Assembly: GCF_902498065.1 (NCBI RefSeq)
Contig: NZ_CABVIR010000001.1
Coordinates: 1,674,001 to 1,738,000 of the forward strand
From: Pseudomonas fluorescens
GTDB lineage: Bacteria; Pseudomonadota; Gammaproteobacteria; Pseudomonadales; Pseudomonadaceae
DNA: 64,000 bases
Reading direction: 5' to 3'
The position numbers and the translations under genes are program-made. Shown piece after piece: positions 8,467 through 17,536 of the stretch. How positions within the stretch are numbered: position 1 is the first letter of the stretch; every line of letters starts with the position of its first letter. The notes under the pieces were generated by a model, which was not told the DNA's origin, did no database searches, and worked only from the letters and a program-made list of their open reading frames with translations.

Positions 8467-9606
8467 GTGAGGCAGACCACCGAGGCATTTCGCAGCCGCT
8501 ATCGAGCGGACATTCATCCGCTCTACAACCCCTGGCTGCACGGCGCGTTTGTGCTGCTGTTCGGCGTGCTGGCCATCGCAGTGTTCTGGAGCACTGTGCA
8601 TCAGGTACAGCCGCTGGAGTGGCTGGCGGTGCCGCTGACGTTATTGTTCTTCAACTTTGGCGTGTACACGGTGCATCGCCACCTGGGGCATCACAAAAAG
8701 AGCTTCGCGCGGATGTTCTATGCCCGTCACGCCGGCGACCATCACAGTTTCTTTGCGCCCGGCCACATGACCTACGACAGCGCCCGTGACTGGCGGGTGA
8801 TCCTGTTTCCGGCATGGCTGATCGTGGTGCACACGGTTGTCATCACCCTGCCCCTCTGGTGGCTGCTTGAACAGTTCGATACCAACGTCGCCGGGCTATT
8901 CGGGGGCAGTCTGGTCCTCGGTTACCTGGCCTATGAAGTGTTTCATGCCTGCGAACACCTGCCGCCCGAAAACCCGGTCACACGCTGGCCGTGGATCCGC
9001 CAGATGCGCCGTCTGCATGAGCTGCATCACCGCCGTGAGTTGATGCAGGAACGCAATTTCAACATCGTTTTTCCGCTGATGGATTACCTGTTCGGCACGC
9101 TCTATTGGGAGCCCGAGCCGACCTACCTGACGAGAACGCCCATGACCCGCATGCAGCATCAGATCAACATTATCGGCAGCCCGATCGACGTGCTCGCCTA
9201 CGCCAGCACCGTGACCCGTTGGCCCGAGTGGCACCCGTCGTCGCTCAAGGTCGATGGCCCGGGCGGCCCGCTGCATGCCGGGGCGCGGTTCGAGGAAGAC
9301 ATCCGCGCCGGCGGGCGCGAGGGGCACCTGAGCTGGATGGTCAACGAATATCTGCCCGGTCGCCGCTGGAGCGCACGGGCTCAAGGTGACAACGGGCTGT
9401 CGCTGGTGGTGACTTACGAATGCACGGCCGAAGGCGATGGCACGCGGTTTGTCCGTACCCTGGAATATCAATTCAGCGGCGTGATGATGCGCATTGCCAA
9501 TCGAATGCTGCTCAAGCGGCGCATTGATCATGAATCGGCAGCGTCGATGCAGGCCTTGCGCGAGATGGCGCATAAACAACTGGCCGCCGCAGGAGTCAAC
9601 GCGTGA
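8467..9606 (+). CDS. Fatty-acid hydroxylase / sterol desaturase domain fused to SRPBCC domain
   Basis: I chose the GTG at 8467 because AGGTGA lies about 6 bases upstream; an in-frame GTG at 8458 overlaps that ribosome site. The first about 220 residues form an integral-membrane di-iron oxygenase of the fatty acid hydroxylase superfamily. It has membrane segments near 25-45, 50-70, 110-135 and 140-160. The histidine clusters are HRHLGHH (70-76), HAGDHH (88-93), HACEH (160-164) and HELHH (184-188). Residues about 228-375 are a SRPBCC/START-like module (IIGSPIDVLAYASTVTRWPEWHP), a hydrophobic-ligand fold. The stop overlaps the start of the next gene by 4 bases, so the two are coupled. Likely role: O2-dependent hydroxylation of a lipid or isoprenoid; the substrate is unknown. 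Confidence 0.85.
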   Translation: MRQTTEAFRSRYRADIHPLYNPWLHGAFVLLFGVLAIAVFWSTVHQVQPLEWLAVPLTLLFFNFGVYTVHRHLGHHKKSFARMFYARHAGDHHSFFAPGHMTYDSARDWRVILFPAWLIVVHTVVITLPLWWLLEQFDTNVAGLFGGSLVLGYLAYEVFHACEHLPPENPVTRWPWIRQMRRLHELHHRRELMQERNFNIVFPLMDYLFGTLYWEPEPTYLTRTPMTRMQHQINIIGSPIDVLAYASTVTRWPEWHPSSLKVDGPGGPLHAGARFEEDIRAGGREGHLSWMVNEYLPGRRWSARAQGDNGLSLVVTYECTAEGDGTRFVRTLEYQFSGVMMRIANRMLLKRRIDHESAASMQALREMAHKQLAAAGVNA

Positions 9607-10703
9607 GTCGAACCGTCAAGTTTCGCCATGTCGTGTTGCTGGTGATCGTAGCCATTGGCGCCTTTGTGCTGCTGATGCCGACCAACGTGCAACCGGTGGC
9701 CTGGAATCCGCCGCCAGCACCGTCCCTCACCAGCGGCCCCTACGCCGACAATCAACGCCTCAAAGGTGTGGAGCGTGTCGGCGCGGATGACATCGACGGG
9801 CCGGAAGCGTTGCTGCTGGAGGACAACGTACTCATTACTGGCCTGCATGACGGTCGACTGATTCGCACCAGCCTCGATGGCAAAGTCACCAAGGTGCTGG
9901 CCGATACCGGCGGCCGACCGCTGGGCCTGGCGCGTCACCCCAATGGGTTGCTGGTGATCGCCGACGGGGTCAAGGGCTTGCTCTCGCTGGACGCTCAGGG
10001 GCGCTTGATTCCATTGACCACGGCGGCCAACGGCGTGCCTTTCGGTTTCACTGACGACGTGGTCATCGACAAGTCCGGGCACTACGCCTATTTCAGCGAT
10101 GCTTCCAGCCGCTTCGGCTACGGCCACGACGGCGAGGCAATCATCGAGCATGGCGGCGACGGTCGCTTGCTGCGTTATGACTTCCAGACCGGTAAAACCG
10201 CAGTCTTGCTGGATAAACTGGAGTTTGCCAACGGCGTGACGCTGGGCCCGGACGATGCCTTTGTGCTGGTGAACGAGACCGGCGCCTATCGCATCAGCCG
10301 TTACTGGCTGAGCGGCCCCAAGGCCGGCACTCACGATCTGTTTATCGACAACTTGCCGGGCTTGCCGGACAACCTGGCGTTCAATGGCCGAGACCGTTTC
10401 TGGGTGGCGTTGTACGCACCACGCAACGCCCTGCTCGATGCCACGGCGCCGCACCCCTTCGTGCGCAAGATGATTGTGCGGGCGATGACCGTCCTGCCCA
10501 AACCGGTGGAGAAGCGCGCATTTGCCTTGGGACTGGACCTGGAAGGAAAGGTGATCGCCAATCTGCAGGACGGCAGCAGTGGAAATTACTCGCCGATCAC
10601 CACGGTGCGTGAGTATGGGGAGTGGTTGTATTTCGGCTCGTTGAAAGCCAAACACATGGCGCGATTGCCGCTCACCAGCGCGTTGTCGCAAACACCCAAT
10701 TGA
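9603..10703 (+). CDS. SMP-30/gluconolactonase or strictosidine-synthase-like protein, membrane-anchored
   Basis: The GTG start at 9603 overlaps the upstream stop (GTGA), a translational-coupling arrangement. Residues about 10-27 form one N-terminal membrane anchor. The rest is a six-bladed beta-propeller of the SMP-30/strictosidine synthase/APMAP type, with segments DDIDGPEALLLEDN, GRPLGLARHPNGLLVIAD and LEFANGVTLGPDDAFVLVNE. Propellers of this family act as lactonases or esterases, or in other ring chemistry, usually with a central Ca2+. Coupling to the membrane hydroxylase suggests that both act on the same lipophilic compound. A REP-like repeat directly follows the stop. Confidence 0.8.
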   Translation: MSRTVKFRHVVLLVIVAIGAFVLLMPTNVQPVAWNPPPAPSLTSGPYADNQRLKGVERVGADDIDGPEALLLEDNVLITGLHDGRLIRTSLDGKVTKVLADTGGRPLGLARHPNGLLVIADGVKGLLSLDAQGRLIPLTTAANGVPFGFTDDVVIDKSGHYAYFSDASSRFGYGHDGEAIIEHGGDGRLLRYDFQTGKTAVLLDKLEFANGVTLGPDDAFVLVNETGAYRISRYWLSGPKAGTHDLFIDNLPGLPDNLAFNGRDRFWVALYAPRNALLDATAPHPFVRKMIVRAMTVLPKPVEKRAFALGLDLEGKVIANLQDGSSGNYSPITTVREYGEWLYFGSLKAKHMARLPLTSALSQTPN

Positions 10704-10704
10704 A

Positions 10705-10777
10705 CTGTAGGAGCTGGCTTGCCAGCGATGGCGTCGTCACGGCCGCCATCGCTTCGCCAGCAAACCGGCTCCTACAG
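10705..10777. repeat. REP-type inverted repeat, copy B
   Basis: Arms starting CTGTAGGAGC (10705) and ending GCTCCTACAG (10777) are imperfect inverted repeats typical of Pseudomonas REP doublets. It lies between convergent genes, where it may act in transcript end protection. Confidence 0.8.
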
Positions 10778-10796
10778 GTTCCGTGTCGTTCAAAGG

Positions 10797-11039
10797 TTAG
10801 CGCGGATCCATCTCGCCATTACGCACCGCATTATCGGTTTCTTCACGCACGCGCTCAGGGTCGAGGTCGGTGCCGTCGTCCTGGTCCATGGGAATGGCGC
10901 CTTCGTTGTTCGGCAGTTCGTCGATGCCCGGTTCGTCTTCGGGATTGATGGCGGTGCGGCCGGGGCTCAACGGTTCGGGATGGGTCGGGATCGGATCGTA
11001 GCCGCCCTGTTCTTCACTTGGAAATTTGGGGTCATTCAT
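10797..11039 (-). CDS. Small acidic, probably disordered protein
   Basis: This 80-residue protein is rich in Pro, Glu, Asp and Asn, with no hydrophobic core or signal peptide. An example segment is NNEGAIPMDQDDGTDLDPER. I do not recognise a named family. It lies in a group of short stress-type genes, and a similar acidic protein of 62 residues is encoded at 12188-12376. The composition suggests an intrinsically disordered, hydrophilin-like protein, which is inference only. Start ATG at 11039 has GAGGTG about 6 bases upstream. Confidence 0.7.
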   Translation of the reverse strand: MNDPKFPSEEQGGYDPIPTHPEPLSPGRTAINPEDEPGIDELPNNEGAIPMDQDDGTDLDPERVREETDNAVRNGEMDPR

Positions 11040-11148
11040 GGGGCACCTCGCATGGAGCCGTAGATTCGGACTCTGATCATTCGAGGTGCCGGGATTTATC
11101 GCCGTTCCAATTTTTCAGTCACCGGTCGTCGGTGGCTGAAGCGACACG

Positions 11149-11391
11149 TCAGGACGGTGCCTGGAGTTGTTGGACGATCTTGTCCTTGACCTGCAAGCGC
11201 TTCTCCTTGAGCTTCTTCAGTACGTCATCACTGGGCGCATCCGATTGGGCGGTTTCAGCCTTTACGACCTCGGCGTCCGCTTGTGAATACTTGTTGATCA
11301 GTGAATCCAGTAACGGATCCTTGGTGCGTTTTTGCTGGATATCTTCCTTTGAAAGTTTCAAGTCCTGATAAAGGTCGTGTGGCACCGGCAT
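11149..11391 (-). CDS. YdcH-like (DUF465) small coiled-coil protein
   Basis: I chose the ATG at 11391 because GGAGGTG lies 5-6 bases upstream, giving 80 residues; the frame is open further upstream but without a ribosome site. The pattern DLYQDLKLSKEDIQQKRTKD and the later LKKLKEKRLQVKDKI resemble the DUF465/YdcH family, short antiparallel helical hairpins of unknown function. The end of DUF465 proteins is normally a Lys-rich helix with the LKKxRLxxKD pattern seen here. It is preceded on the opposite strand by a DUF4142 gene. Function unknown. Confidence 0.75.
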   Translation of the reverse strand: MPVPHDLYQDLKLSKEDIQQKRTKDPLLDSLINKYSQADAEVVKAETAQSDAPSDDVLKKLKEKRLQVKDKIVQQLQAPS

Positions 11392-11608
11392 GGAACACCT
11401 CCGTTTGTTGATCGGTGGCAAACGCGATCGATTGCGTTCACCAACCATCAGAATGGCCTCGGTTGACGGGTTCTGTCGACCGCCTATCAGACCAGCGGTG
11501 TCCGTTCGTCGTCCTGGCGCAAACCCGATAAAACCTTTGGCCGCCCGTCGACCTCCACAGATTAACGATCACTCGATCGCTCATGAAAATCTGTGTGGAG
11601 AATAACCA

Positions 11609-12130
11609 ATGGACGGATTGACCCTGCGCCACCTCACTTTGGCCGTAGCCTTGAGCACCAGCATGGGTACGGCTTTCGCGGCCACTGACAATGATTTCGT
11701 CGACAAGGCGGCCGCCGGCGGTATCGCCGAGATCGAAACCAGCAAACTGGCACTGGAAAAAAGCGCATCGGCCGACATCAAAAGCTTCGCCAACATGATG
11801 ATCACCGATCATTCCAAGGCCAACGATGAACTCGCGGCCATCGCGAAGAAAAACGACATCGAGGTGCCAGACACCACGACGCTGGTGAAACAGGCCAAGG
11901 AAAAGATCCTCGACATGCGTGACGAGTCGTTCGATGCCGCGTACGCCAATAATCAGGTCAAGGCGCACGAAGAAACCATCGAACTGTTCAAGAAAGAAGC
12001 CAACACCGTGACCGATGACCAAGTCAAAGGCGCCACCGAACTGAAAGGTTTCGCACAAAAAATGTTGCCGGGGCTGGAAAAGCATCTGGAGGCGGCGAAG
12101 AAACTGCAAGCGGCCCACCCGAGCAAGTAA
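11609..12130 (+). CDS. DUF4142 domain exported protein
   Basis: This is a 173-residue protein with a Sec signal peptide (about residues 1-24, ending GTAFA-ATD). The helical DUF4142 domain follows: FVDKAAAGGIAEIETSKLAL, then FANMMITDHSKANDEL and the C-terminal GFAQKMLPGLEKHLEAAKKL. The HSKAN segment is characteristic of the family, which has a ferritin-like helical arrangement. DUF4142 proteins are periplasmic and often stress-linked, but their activity is not established. The upstream sequence has GTGTGGAGAA before the ATG. A perfect-palindrome terminator follows the stop. Confidence 0.9.
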   Translation: MDGLTLRHLTLAVALSTSMGTAFAATDNDFVDKAAAGGIAEIETSKLALEKSASADIKSFANMMITDHSKANDELAAIAKKNDIEVPDTTTLVKQAKEKILDMRDESFDAAYANNQVKAHEETIELFKKEANTVTDDQVKGATELKGFAQKMLPGLEKHLEAAKKLQAAHPSK

Positions 12131-12143
12131 CGCGCGCCACAAC

Positions 12144-12173
12144 AAAAGACCGCCTCCATGGAGGCGGTCTTTT
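12144..12173. terminator. Bidirectional terminator hairpin
   Basis: The sequence is a perfect 30-base palindrome with 14-base arms, AAAAGACCGCCTCC and its complement, bounded by A and T runs. It lies between the DUF4142 gene (plus) and the small acidic gene (minus), so it can serve both. Confidence 0.9.
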
Positions 12174-12187
12174 GGTTTGCGCCGGTA

Positions 12188-12376
12188 CTAGCCGCCGTCG
12201 GTATCGATGTCGGCGTCCGTCTCCTCGCCAGGTTTCGGGCGATCCGGATGCGGCTTGAAGCCCGGGCTGAACTCATTGTCGTTGTCGGTGTGGCGATTTT
12301 TCTGATCCACCGCTTGATCGGCACTTTCCGGTTCGGCGGTTTTAGCGTTTTCCTCAAGCTCACGTTGATCGTTCAT
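12188..12376 (-). CDS. Small acidic, probably disordered protein
   Basis: I chose the ATG at 12376, preceded by GAGGT at 5-6 bases, giving 62 residues; longer starts lack a ribosome site. The protein is highly charged and poor in hydrophobic residues (for example NRHTDNDNEFSPGF and GEETDADIDTDGG). It begins MNDQ, similar in style to the MNDP start of the acidic protein at 10797-11039. I recognise no family. A disordered, stress-protective role is a guess from composition and from its DUF4142 neighbour. Confidence 0.6.
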   Translation of the reverse strand: MNDQRELEENAKTAEPESADQAVDQKNRHTDNDNEFSPGFKPHPDRPKPGEETDADIDTDGG

Positions 12377-12515
12377 ATGTACCTCGTTCGTCACTGCGAA
12401 TGCGCGGCTGAAAACATCGGCCTTGTGAATTCGAAGCTTTGCGGGAGGCATCGTTCCATTGGACAGACCACGGATTCTGCAGGCGTTGCGGAGGCGGCGA
12501 TCTTTTGATTCATCC

Positions 12516-15146
12516 TCACCCAAGCACCCGAGCCAAAAACGGCGCGGTTCGGCTTTTTTTGCTCTTGGCGACCTTCTGCGGCGTGCCCGCCACCACAATC
12601 TTGCCGCCCTGATCCCCGGCCCCCGGCCCGATGTCGATCACCCAGTCACTCTGCGCCACCACGCGCATTTCATGTTCGACGACGATCACCGTGTGCCCCG
12701 CCGTGACCAGCGTGTTCAACTGTTCGAGCAAGCGATCGACATCCCGTGGATGCAACCCGGTGGTGGGTTCGTCAAGCACGTAAAGTGTTGCCCCGCGCTG
12801 GTTGCGTTGCAGTTCGGTGGCCAGTTTGATGCGCTGGGCTTCGCCGCCCGACAACTCGGTGGCCGGTTGGCCGAGCCGCAGGTAACCCAGGCCAATGTCG
12901 CGCAGCACTTCCAGTGAGCGGCGGATCCCCGGTTGCTCAACAAACACCTCGACCGCTTCGTCCACCGTCAACTGCAACACCTGGGCGATGTTCAAACCCT
13001 GCCAGTAAATCGCCAGCGTCTCGGGGTTGTAACGGGCGCCGTGGCAGGTCGGGCAGGGTGCGTAGACGCTGGGCATGAACAGCAATTCGACGCTGACAAA
13101 CCCCTCACCTTCGCAGGTCGGGCAGCGGCCTTTGGCGACGTTGAAGGAAAACTGACCGGCGTCGTAGCCCTTAGCCTGCGCCTGGGGAGTCGCGGCGTAG
13201 AGCTTGCGCACGTTGTCGAACAGCCCGGTGTAGGTTGCCAGGTTAGAACGCGGCGTGCGGCCGATGGGTTTCTGATCGACTTGCACCAGCCGCTTGATCG
13301 ACTCCAGCCCTGCGCTGACCTGCCCGCCACTGACTTGCGGTGCATCGTCCTCAAGGCTCAATTCTTGCGTTTCGCTGTCACTGGCCGCACGCCCGAGATG
13401 CGCGCCCACCAGTTCCAGCAACGCCTGACTGACCAGACTGGATTTACCAGAGCCCGACACGCCGGTCACCGAGGTGAAACAACCCAGCGGAAACTCGACG
13501 CTGAGGTTGTCCAGGTTGTTGCGGGTGATGCCTTCCAGCCGCAGCCAATCGGTCGGCTTGCGGCTGGCTCGCGGCAGCCTGACCTGATCGGCGAACAGGT
13601 AAGCGCGAGTCTGCGAGTTCGTCACGTCGGCCAGGCCCTGCGGCGGTCCGCTGTACAGAATCCGCCCGCCATGCTCGCCCGCCGCCGGCCCGACATCGAT
13701 CAGCCAGTCGGCGCGACGCATGGTTTCCAGATCATGCTCGACCACGAACAGCGTGTTGCCCGCCGCTTTCAAACGTTGCAGGGCTTCGAACAACGCTTCG
13801 CCATCCGCCGGGTGCAGACCGGCCGACGGTTCATCCAGCACGTAAATCACCCCGAATAACTGCGAACCCAATTGCGTCGCCAGACGAAGCCGCTGCAGCT
13901 CACCGGACGACAACGTCGGCGTGCTGCGCTCCAGTGCCAGGTAACCGAGCCCCAGGTCCGTCAACGTACTGACCCGCTCCAGCAAATCCTGGGCGATGCG
14001 TTGCGCGGCCAGGCGCTTTTCCACCGACAGGTTGGGCGTGTGGCGCACATCCGGCGCATTGGCGTGACCGCTGGCACCGTGGGCCACTCGCTGCTCACGG
14101 GCCTCGCGGGTCTGCTCGTGGGTCAAGACTTCGCCCGCCTCATCGACCTGTTCGAGGTAACTGTGCGCCGCCACCGGTTTCAAGACGTCGGCCACTTGCA
14201 GCAACGGCATTTGCGCCAACTCGCCGATGTCGTAACCGGCAAAGGTCACCGACAACGCCTCGCGTTTGAGGCGCTTGCCGTCGCACAGCGGGCATGGGCT
14301 GCCGAGCATGAACTGCGAGACGCGCTTCTTCATCAGCGCACTTTGCGAGTGGGTGAACGTGTGCAGGATGTAGCGCCGGGCACCGGTGAAGGTGCCCTGG
14401 TAGCTCGGCTCCATGTTGCGCTTGAGCGCGACTTTGGTTTCTTCGGGTGTGAGCCCTGCATACACCGGAACCGTCGGGGTTTCTTCGGTGAAGAGAATCC
14501 AGTCGCGTTGCTTTTTCGGCAGATCGCGCCAGGGTTTATCAACGTCGTAGCCCAGGGTCACGAGGATGTCCCGCAGGTTCTGCCCTTGCCACGCCATGGG
14601 CCAGGAAGCGACCGCGCGCTGGCGAATGGTCAGGCTCGGGTCCGGGACCATCAGGGCTTCGGTGACTTCATACACCCGCCCCAAACCATGGCATTCAGGG
14701 CATGCGCCCTGAGGCGTGTTCGGTGAAAAGTCTTCCGCATAGAGCATCGCTTGCCCCGGCGGATAACTGCCGGCGCGGGAATACAGCATGCGGATCAGGC
14801 TCGACAACGTGGTCACGCTGCCCACCGAAGACCGCGTGCTCGGCGTGCCCCGTTGTTGTTGCAAGGCTACCGCGGGCGGCAAACCTTCGATGGAGTCGAC
14901 ATCGGGTACGCCGACCTGGTCAATCAAACGTCGCGCATACGGCGCCACGGATTCGAAATAACGTCGCTGCGCTTCGGCGTACAAGGTCGAAAACGCCAGG
15001 GATGACTTCCCTGAACCGGATACGCCGGTGAATACCACCAACGCATCACGGGGGATATCGACATCGACATTCTTGAGGTTGTGTTCACGGGCCCCGCGTA
15101 CCCTGACCATGCCGGAAGGAGGATTGGAGGTGCGCTTGGAAGTCAT
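12516..15146 (-). CDS. uvrA2: Class II UvrA (excinuclease ABC subunit A paralogue)
   Basis: This ABC-type ATPase has duplicated nucleotide-binding sites: two Walker A motifs ([12 protein letters not shown] and [12 protein letters not shown]), two signature motifs ([14 protein letters not shown] and [14 protein letters not shown]) and two Walker B regions ([12 protein letters not shown] and [12 protein letters not shown]). Zinc-module Cys pairs are [24 protein letters not shown] and CPTCHGAR. The 876-residue length is shorter than housekeeping UvrA (about 940), and the second half is compact, as in class II UvrA. I chose the ATG at 15146 with AAGG upstream; an ATG at 15185 would add 13 residues. 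UvrA2 proteins are linked to tolerance of DNA-damaging drugs and possibly drug binding. The gene is separated by a REP repeat from the kinase gene. Confidence 0.88.
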   Translation of the reverse strand: MTSKRTSNPPSGMVRVRGAREHNLKNVDVDIPRDALVVFTGVSGSGKSSLAFSTLYAEAQRRYFESVAPYARRLIDQVGVPDVDSIEGLPPAVALQQQRGTPSTRSSVGSVTTLSSLIRMLYSRAGSYPPGQAMLYAEDFSPNTPQGACPECHGLGRVYEVTEALMVPDPSLTIRQRAVASWPMAWQGQNLRDILVTLGYDVDKPWRDLPKKQRDWILFTEETPTVPVYAGLTPEETKVALKRNMEPSYQGTFTGARRYILHTFTHSQSALMKKRVSQFMLGSPCPLCDGKRLKREALSVTFAGYDIGELAQMPLLQVADVLKPVAAHSYLEQVDEAGEVLTHEQTREAREQRVAHGASGHANAPDVRHTPNLSVEKRLAAQRIAQDLLERVSTLTDLGLGYLALERSTPTLSSGELQRLRLATQLGSQLFGVIYVLDEPSAGLHPADGEALFEALQRLKAAGNTLFVVEHDLETMRRADWLIDVGPAAGEHGGRILYSGPPQGLADVTNSQTRAYLFADQVRLPRASRKPTDWLRLEGITRNNLDNLSVEFPLGCFTSVTGVSGSGKSSLVSQALLELVGAHLGRAASDSETQELSLEDDAPQVSGGQVSAGLESIKRLVQVDQKPIGRTPRSNLATYTGLFDNVRKLYAATPQAQAKGYDAGQFSFNVAKGRCPTCEGEGFVSVELLFMPSVYAPCPTCHGARYNPETLAIYWQGLNIAQVLQLTVDEAVEVFVEQPGIRRSLEVLRDIGLGYLRLGQPATELSGGEAQRIKLATELQRNQRGATLYVLDEPTTGLHPRDVDRLLEQLNTLVTAGHTVIVVEHEMRVVAQSDWVIDIGPGAGDQGGKIVVAGTPQKVAKSKKSRTAPFLARVLG

Positions 15147-15200
15147 CAGGTGGCCTTGATTAGAAGGTTCGAAAGATTGACGCATAGCCAGGAATTTAGC

Positions 15201-15282
15201 GATCCAATTGTAGGAGCCGGCTTGCTGGCGATAGCGATCTGACGGACGCCATCGCCAGCAAGCCGGCGCCTACAATTGGATC
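15201..15282. repeat. REP-type inverted repeat with 32-base arms, copy C
   Basis: Arms at 15201-15232 and 15251-15282 match over 32 bases with one mismatch and contain the TAGGAGCCGGCTTGC core. It lies between uvrA2 and the sensor kinase gene and ends 5 bases before the kinase stop codon region, so it can form a very stable hairpin in that transcript. Confidence 0.9.
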
Positions 15283-15287
15283 GGTGT

Positions 15288-17399
15288 TCAGCCATTGAGG
15301 ACGGTGCGGACCATTCGGGTCAGCGCCTCGGGGCCATAGGGTTTGCTCAGCAGAAACGTGTCGGGGTTGAGTTGGTGATTGCGCGAAATAATGTCACGGG
15401 TGTGGCCCGAGGTGAACAGCACTGCCACGGGTGGATTCTGCACTTTTGCCCAAGCGGCCAGGTCCGAACTTTTGATCAGGCCGGGCATGACCACGTCGGT
15501 GAAAATCAGCTCAACCACCACGCCTTCCAGCAACATCTGCATGGCGGCGTCGGCGTTGGCCGCCGTCAGGACTTGATAGCCCTCCTCCCGCAGCAACTCC
15601 ACCGCCGAGCTACGCACCGCCTCGTTGTCTTCGACCACCAGAATGGTTTCGTGGCCGCCGCGCTGTTGCACGTCAGTGGCCGCGATTTCACTCAGCAACG
15701 GTCGCAGGCTGCGCGAAAAATACAACTGCACCCGTGTCCCCTGCCCCTCGACACTGGCCATTTCGATATGTCCGCCGCTCTGTTTGACGAAGCCGAACAC
15801 CATGCTCAGTCCCAGCCCGGTGCCTTGACCGTCGGCCTTGGTGGTGAAAAACGGTTCGAACGCTTGTGCGAGCACCTGCGCAGACATGCCGGCACCGGTA
15901 TCCGCCACGGAGACACGCACGTAATCGCCAGGGGAAATACCTTTGCCCGCGCAAAACTTGCGGTCGAGGGTCACGTTCTCGGCGCTCAGTTCAATGGTGC
16001 CTTCGCCCGCCATGGCATCACGGGCATTGATCGCCAGATTGAGAATGGCGTTTTCCAGTTGGTTGCGATCAACGTTGATGTGCCAGGACGCTTGAGGCAG
16101 CCGCACATCGATCTGGATGGTTTCGCCCAACGCCCGTTGCAGCAGCTCGCCCAGGCCTTCGAAGATCTGCCGTGGGTCGCAGACCGCTGGCGACAGTGGC
16201 TGACGGCGGGCAAAGGCGAGCAATTGCGAAGACAGTTTCGCCCCCCGCTCCACCGCCGCAATCGACGCCGAGACCCGACGCTGCACGTTGGCATTGTCCG
16301 GTTCGTGCCTCGCCAGCAGGTGCAGGTTGCCGGCGATCACTTGCAGCAGGTTATTGAAGTCATGGGCCACCCCGCCCGTGAGACCGCCGATGGCTTCGAG
16401 CTTTTGCGACTGGCGCAGTTGCTCTTCCGCCGCCAGCCGCGCTTCAACTTCGTCGGCGACGCGCTGCTCCAGGTTTCGGGTGAACTTGAGCAGGGACTCT
16501 TCGGCGGTCTTGCGCTCGTGGATGTCGATCAACACGCCGGGAAAGCGGAACGGCTCGCCCTGCTCATCGAATTCGCAGCAACCGCTGGCCTGCACCCACA
16601 GGTAGCTGCCGTCGGGGCGCAGGACCCGATATTCGGCGTTCAAGGGCTCGCCGGTAGTGACGGATTGATTGACCCGCTCGCTGACCCAGCTGCGGTCGTC
16701 GGGATGAATCTGTGCTTCGGCGAAGTCCGTTGGCAGGTCGCCGAGGTCATGCCCGGCGGGAAAGGAAAAGGTCCGGGCGAAGCGTTCATCGCCGGAGAGC
16801 AGATTGCCTTTGACGTCCCAGACGAACGAACCGAGCAAGGCCCCGGCATTCAACGCCAGACGCACGCGCTCATTGTCGGCGCGGTAGGCATCTTCGGCTT
16901 CCTGACGCCGGCGTTCGGAATTCACACGTTCCGTGGTTTCAACCACCATTGCCATGACCCCGGCCGGCCGCCCCTCGTCATTGGCCACCGGGCTGTAATA
17001 GAGGTCCAGCCAGACGTCTTCGGGGACGCCGTCGCGCAATAGCACCAGCTCTTTGTTGCGATAGGACAAGGTGCCGCCCGCCAGGCAGGTGTCGACCACG
17101 TGACGATTGAATTCGGCGACTTCCGGCCAGCCCAGTTCCACCGGAGAGCCCAACAGATAAGGATGTCGGCCACCGGCGAACGACGAGTACGCATCGTTAT
17201 AGATCATGTAGCCGGGACGGCCCCAGAGCATGACCATCGGCAGCGGCGACGCGAGCAGCAATTGCACCGCGCTGCACAGACTTGCGGACCAGGTCTCCAG
17301 ACTGCCCAGTTCGGTGCGGCTCCAGTCGAACGCACGGATGCGCCCGGCCATTTCACCGTTCCATCCGGCACACCCGTGGCTATCGTCTAGAAACTGCAT
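15288..17399 (-). CDS. PAS-domain hybrid sensor histidine kinase with receiver
   Basis: The 703-residue protein has no signal peptide or membrane segment, so it is probably cytoplasmic. Residues about 30-160 form a PAS-like sensor, and about 175-300 a second PAS with the PAC motif (RVLRPDGSYLWVQASG ... IDIHERK). A short coiled coil (300-335) leads to the HisKA-type domain with phospho-accepting His346 in GGVAHDFNNLLQ. ATPase motifs follow: N box NLAINARDAM (about 453-462), DTGAGM and GTGLGLS. A C-terminal receiver domain (about 585-703) has Asp635 in FTDVVMPG as phosphate acceptor and Lys in LSKPYG. The ligand or light/redox signal and the output partner are unknown; no response-regulator gene is adjacent. 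Confidence 0.93.
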   Translation of the reverse strand: MQFLDDSHGCAGWNGEMAGRIRAFDWSRTELGSLETWSASLCSAVQLLLASPLPMVMLWGRPGYMIYNDAYSSFAGGRHPYLLGSPVELGWPEVAEFNRHVVDTCLAGGTLSYRNKELVLLRDGVPEDVWLDLYYSPVANDEGRPAGVMAMVVETTERVNSERRRQEAEDAYRADNERVRLALNAGALLGSFVWDVKGNLLSGDERFARTFSFPAGHDLGDLPTDFAEAQIHPDDRSWVSERVNQSVTTGEPLNAEYRVLRPDGSYLWVQASGCCEFDEQGEPFRFPGVLIDIHERKTAEESLLKFTRNLEQRVADEVEARLAAEEQLRQSQKLEAIGGLTGGVAHDFNNLLQVIAGNLHLLARHEPDNANVQRRVSASIAAVERGAKLSSQLLAFARRQPLSPAVCDPRQIFEGLGELLQRALGETIQIDVRLPQASWHINVDRNQLENAILNLAINARDAMAGEGTIELSAENVTLDRKFCAGKGISPGDYVRVSVADTGAGMSAQVLAQAFEPFFTTKADGQGTGLGLSMVFGFVKQSGGHIEMASVEGQGTRVQLYFSRSLRPLLSEIAATDVQQRGGHETILVVEDNEAVRSSAVELLREEGYQVLTAANADAAMQMLLEGVVVELIFTDVVMPGLIKSSDLAAWAKVQNPPVAVLFTSGHTRDIISRNHQLNPDTFLLSKPYGPEALTRMVRTVLNG

Positions 17400-17536
17400 C
17401 GACTGGCTCTGTGTCCTGTAATTGGTACCCGTTTGTTTCGAGCATCGCGCAGGCCAATGGTTTCATAGAGGGTAGCTGAATCTTGCGGCAATCCGGGGTA
17501 GCCGCAGATCTCTGTGGGTTCGAGGTGGATTGGGGG

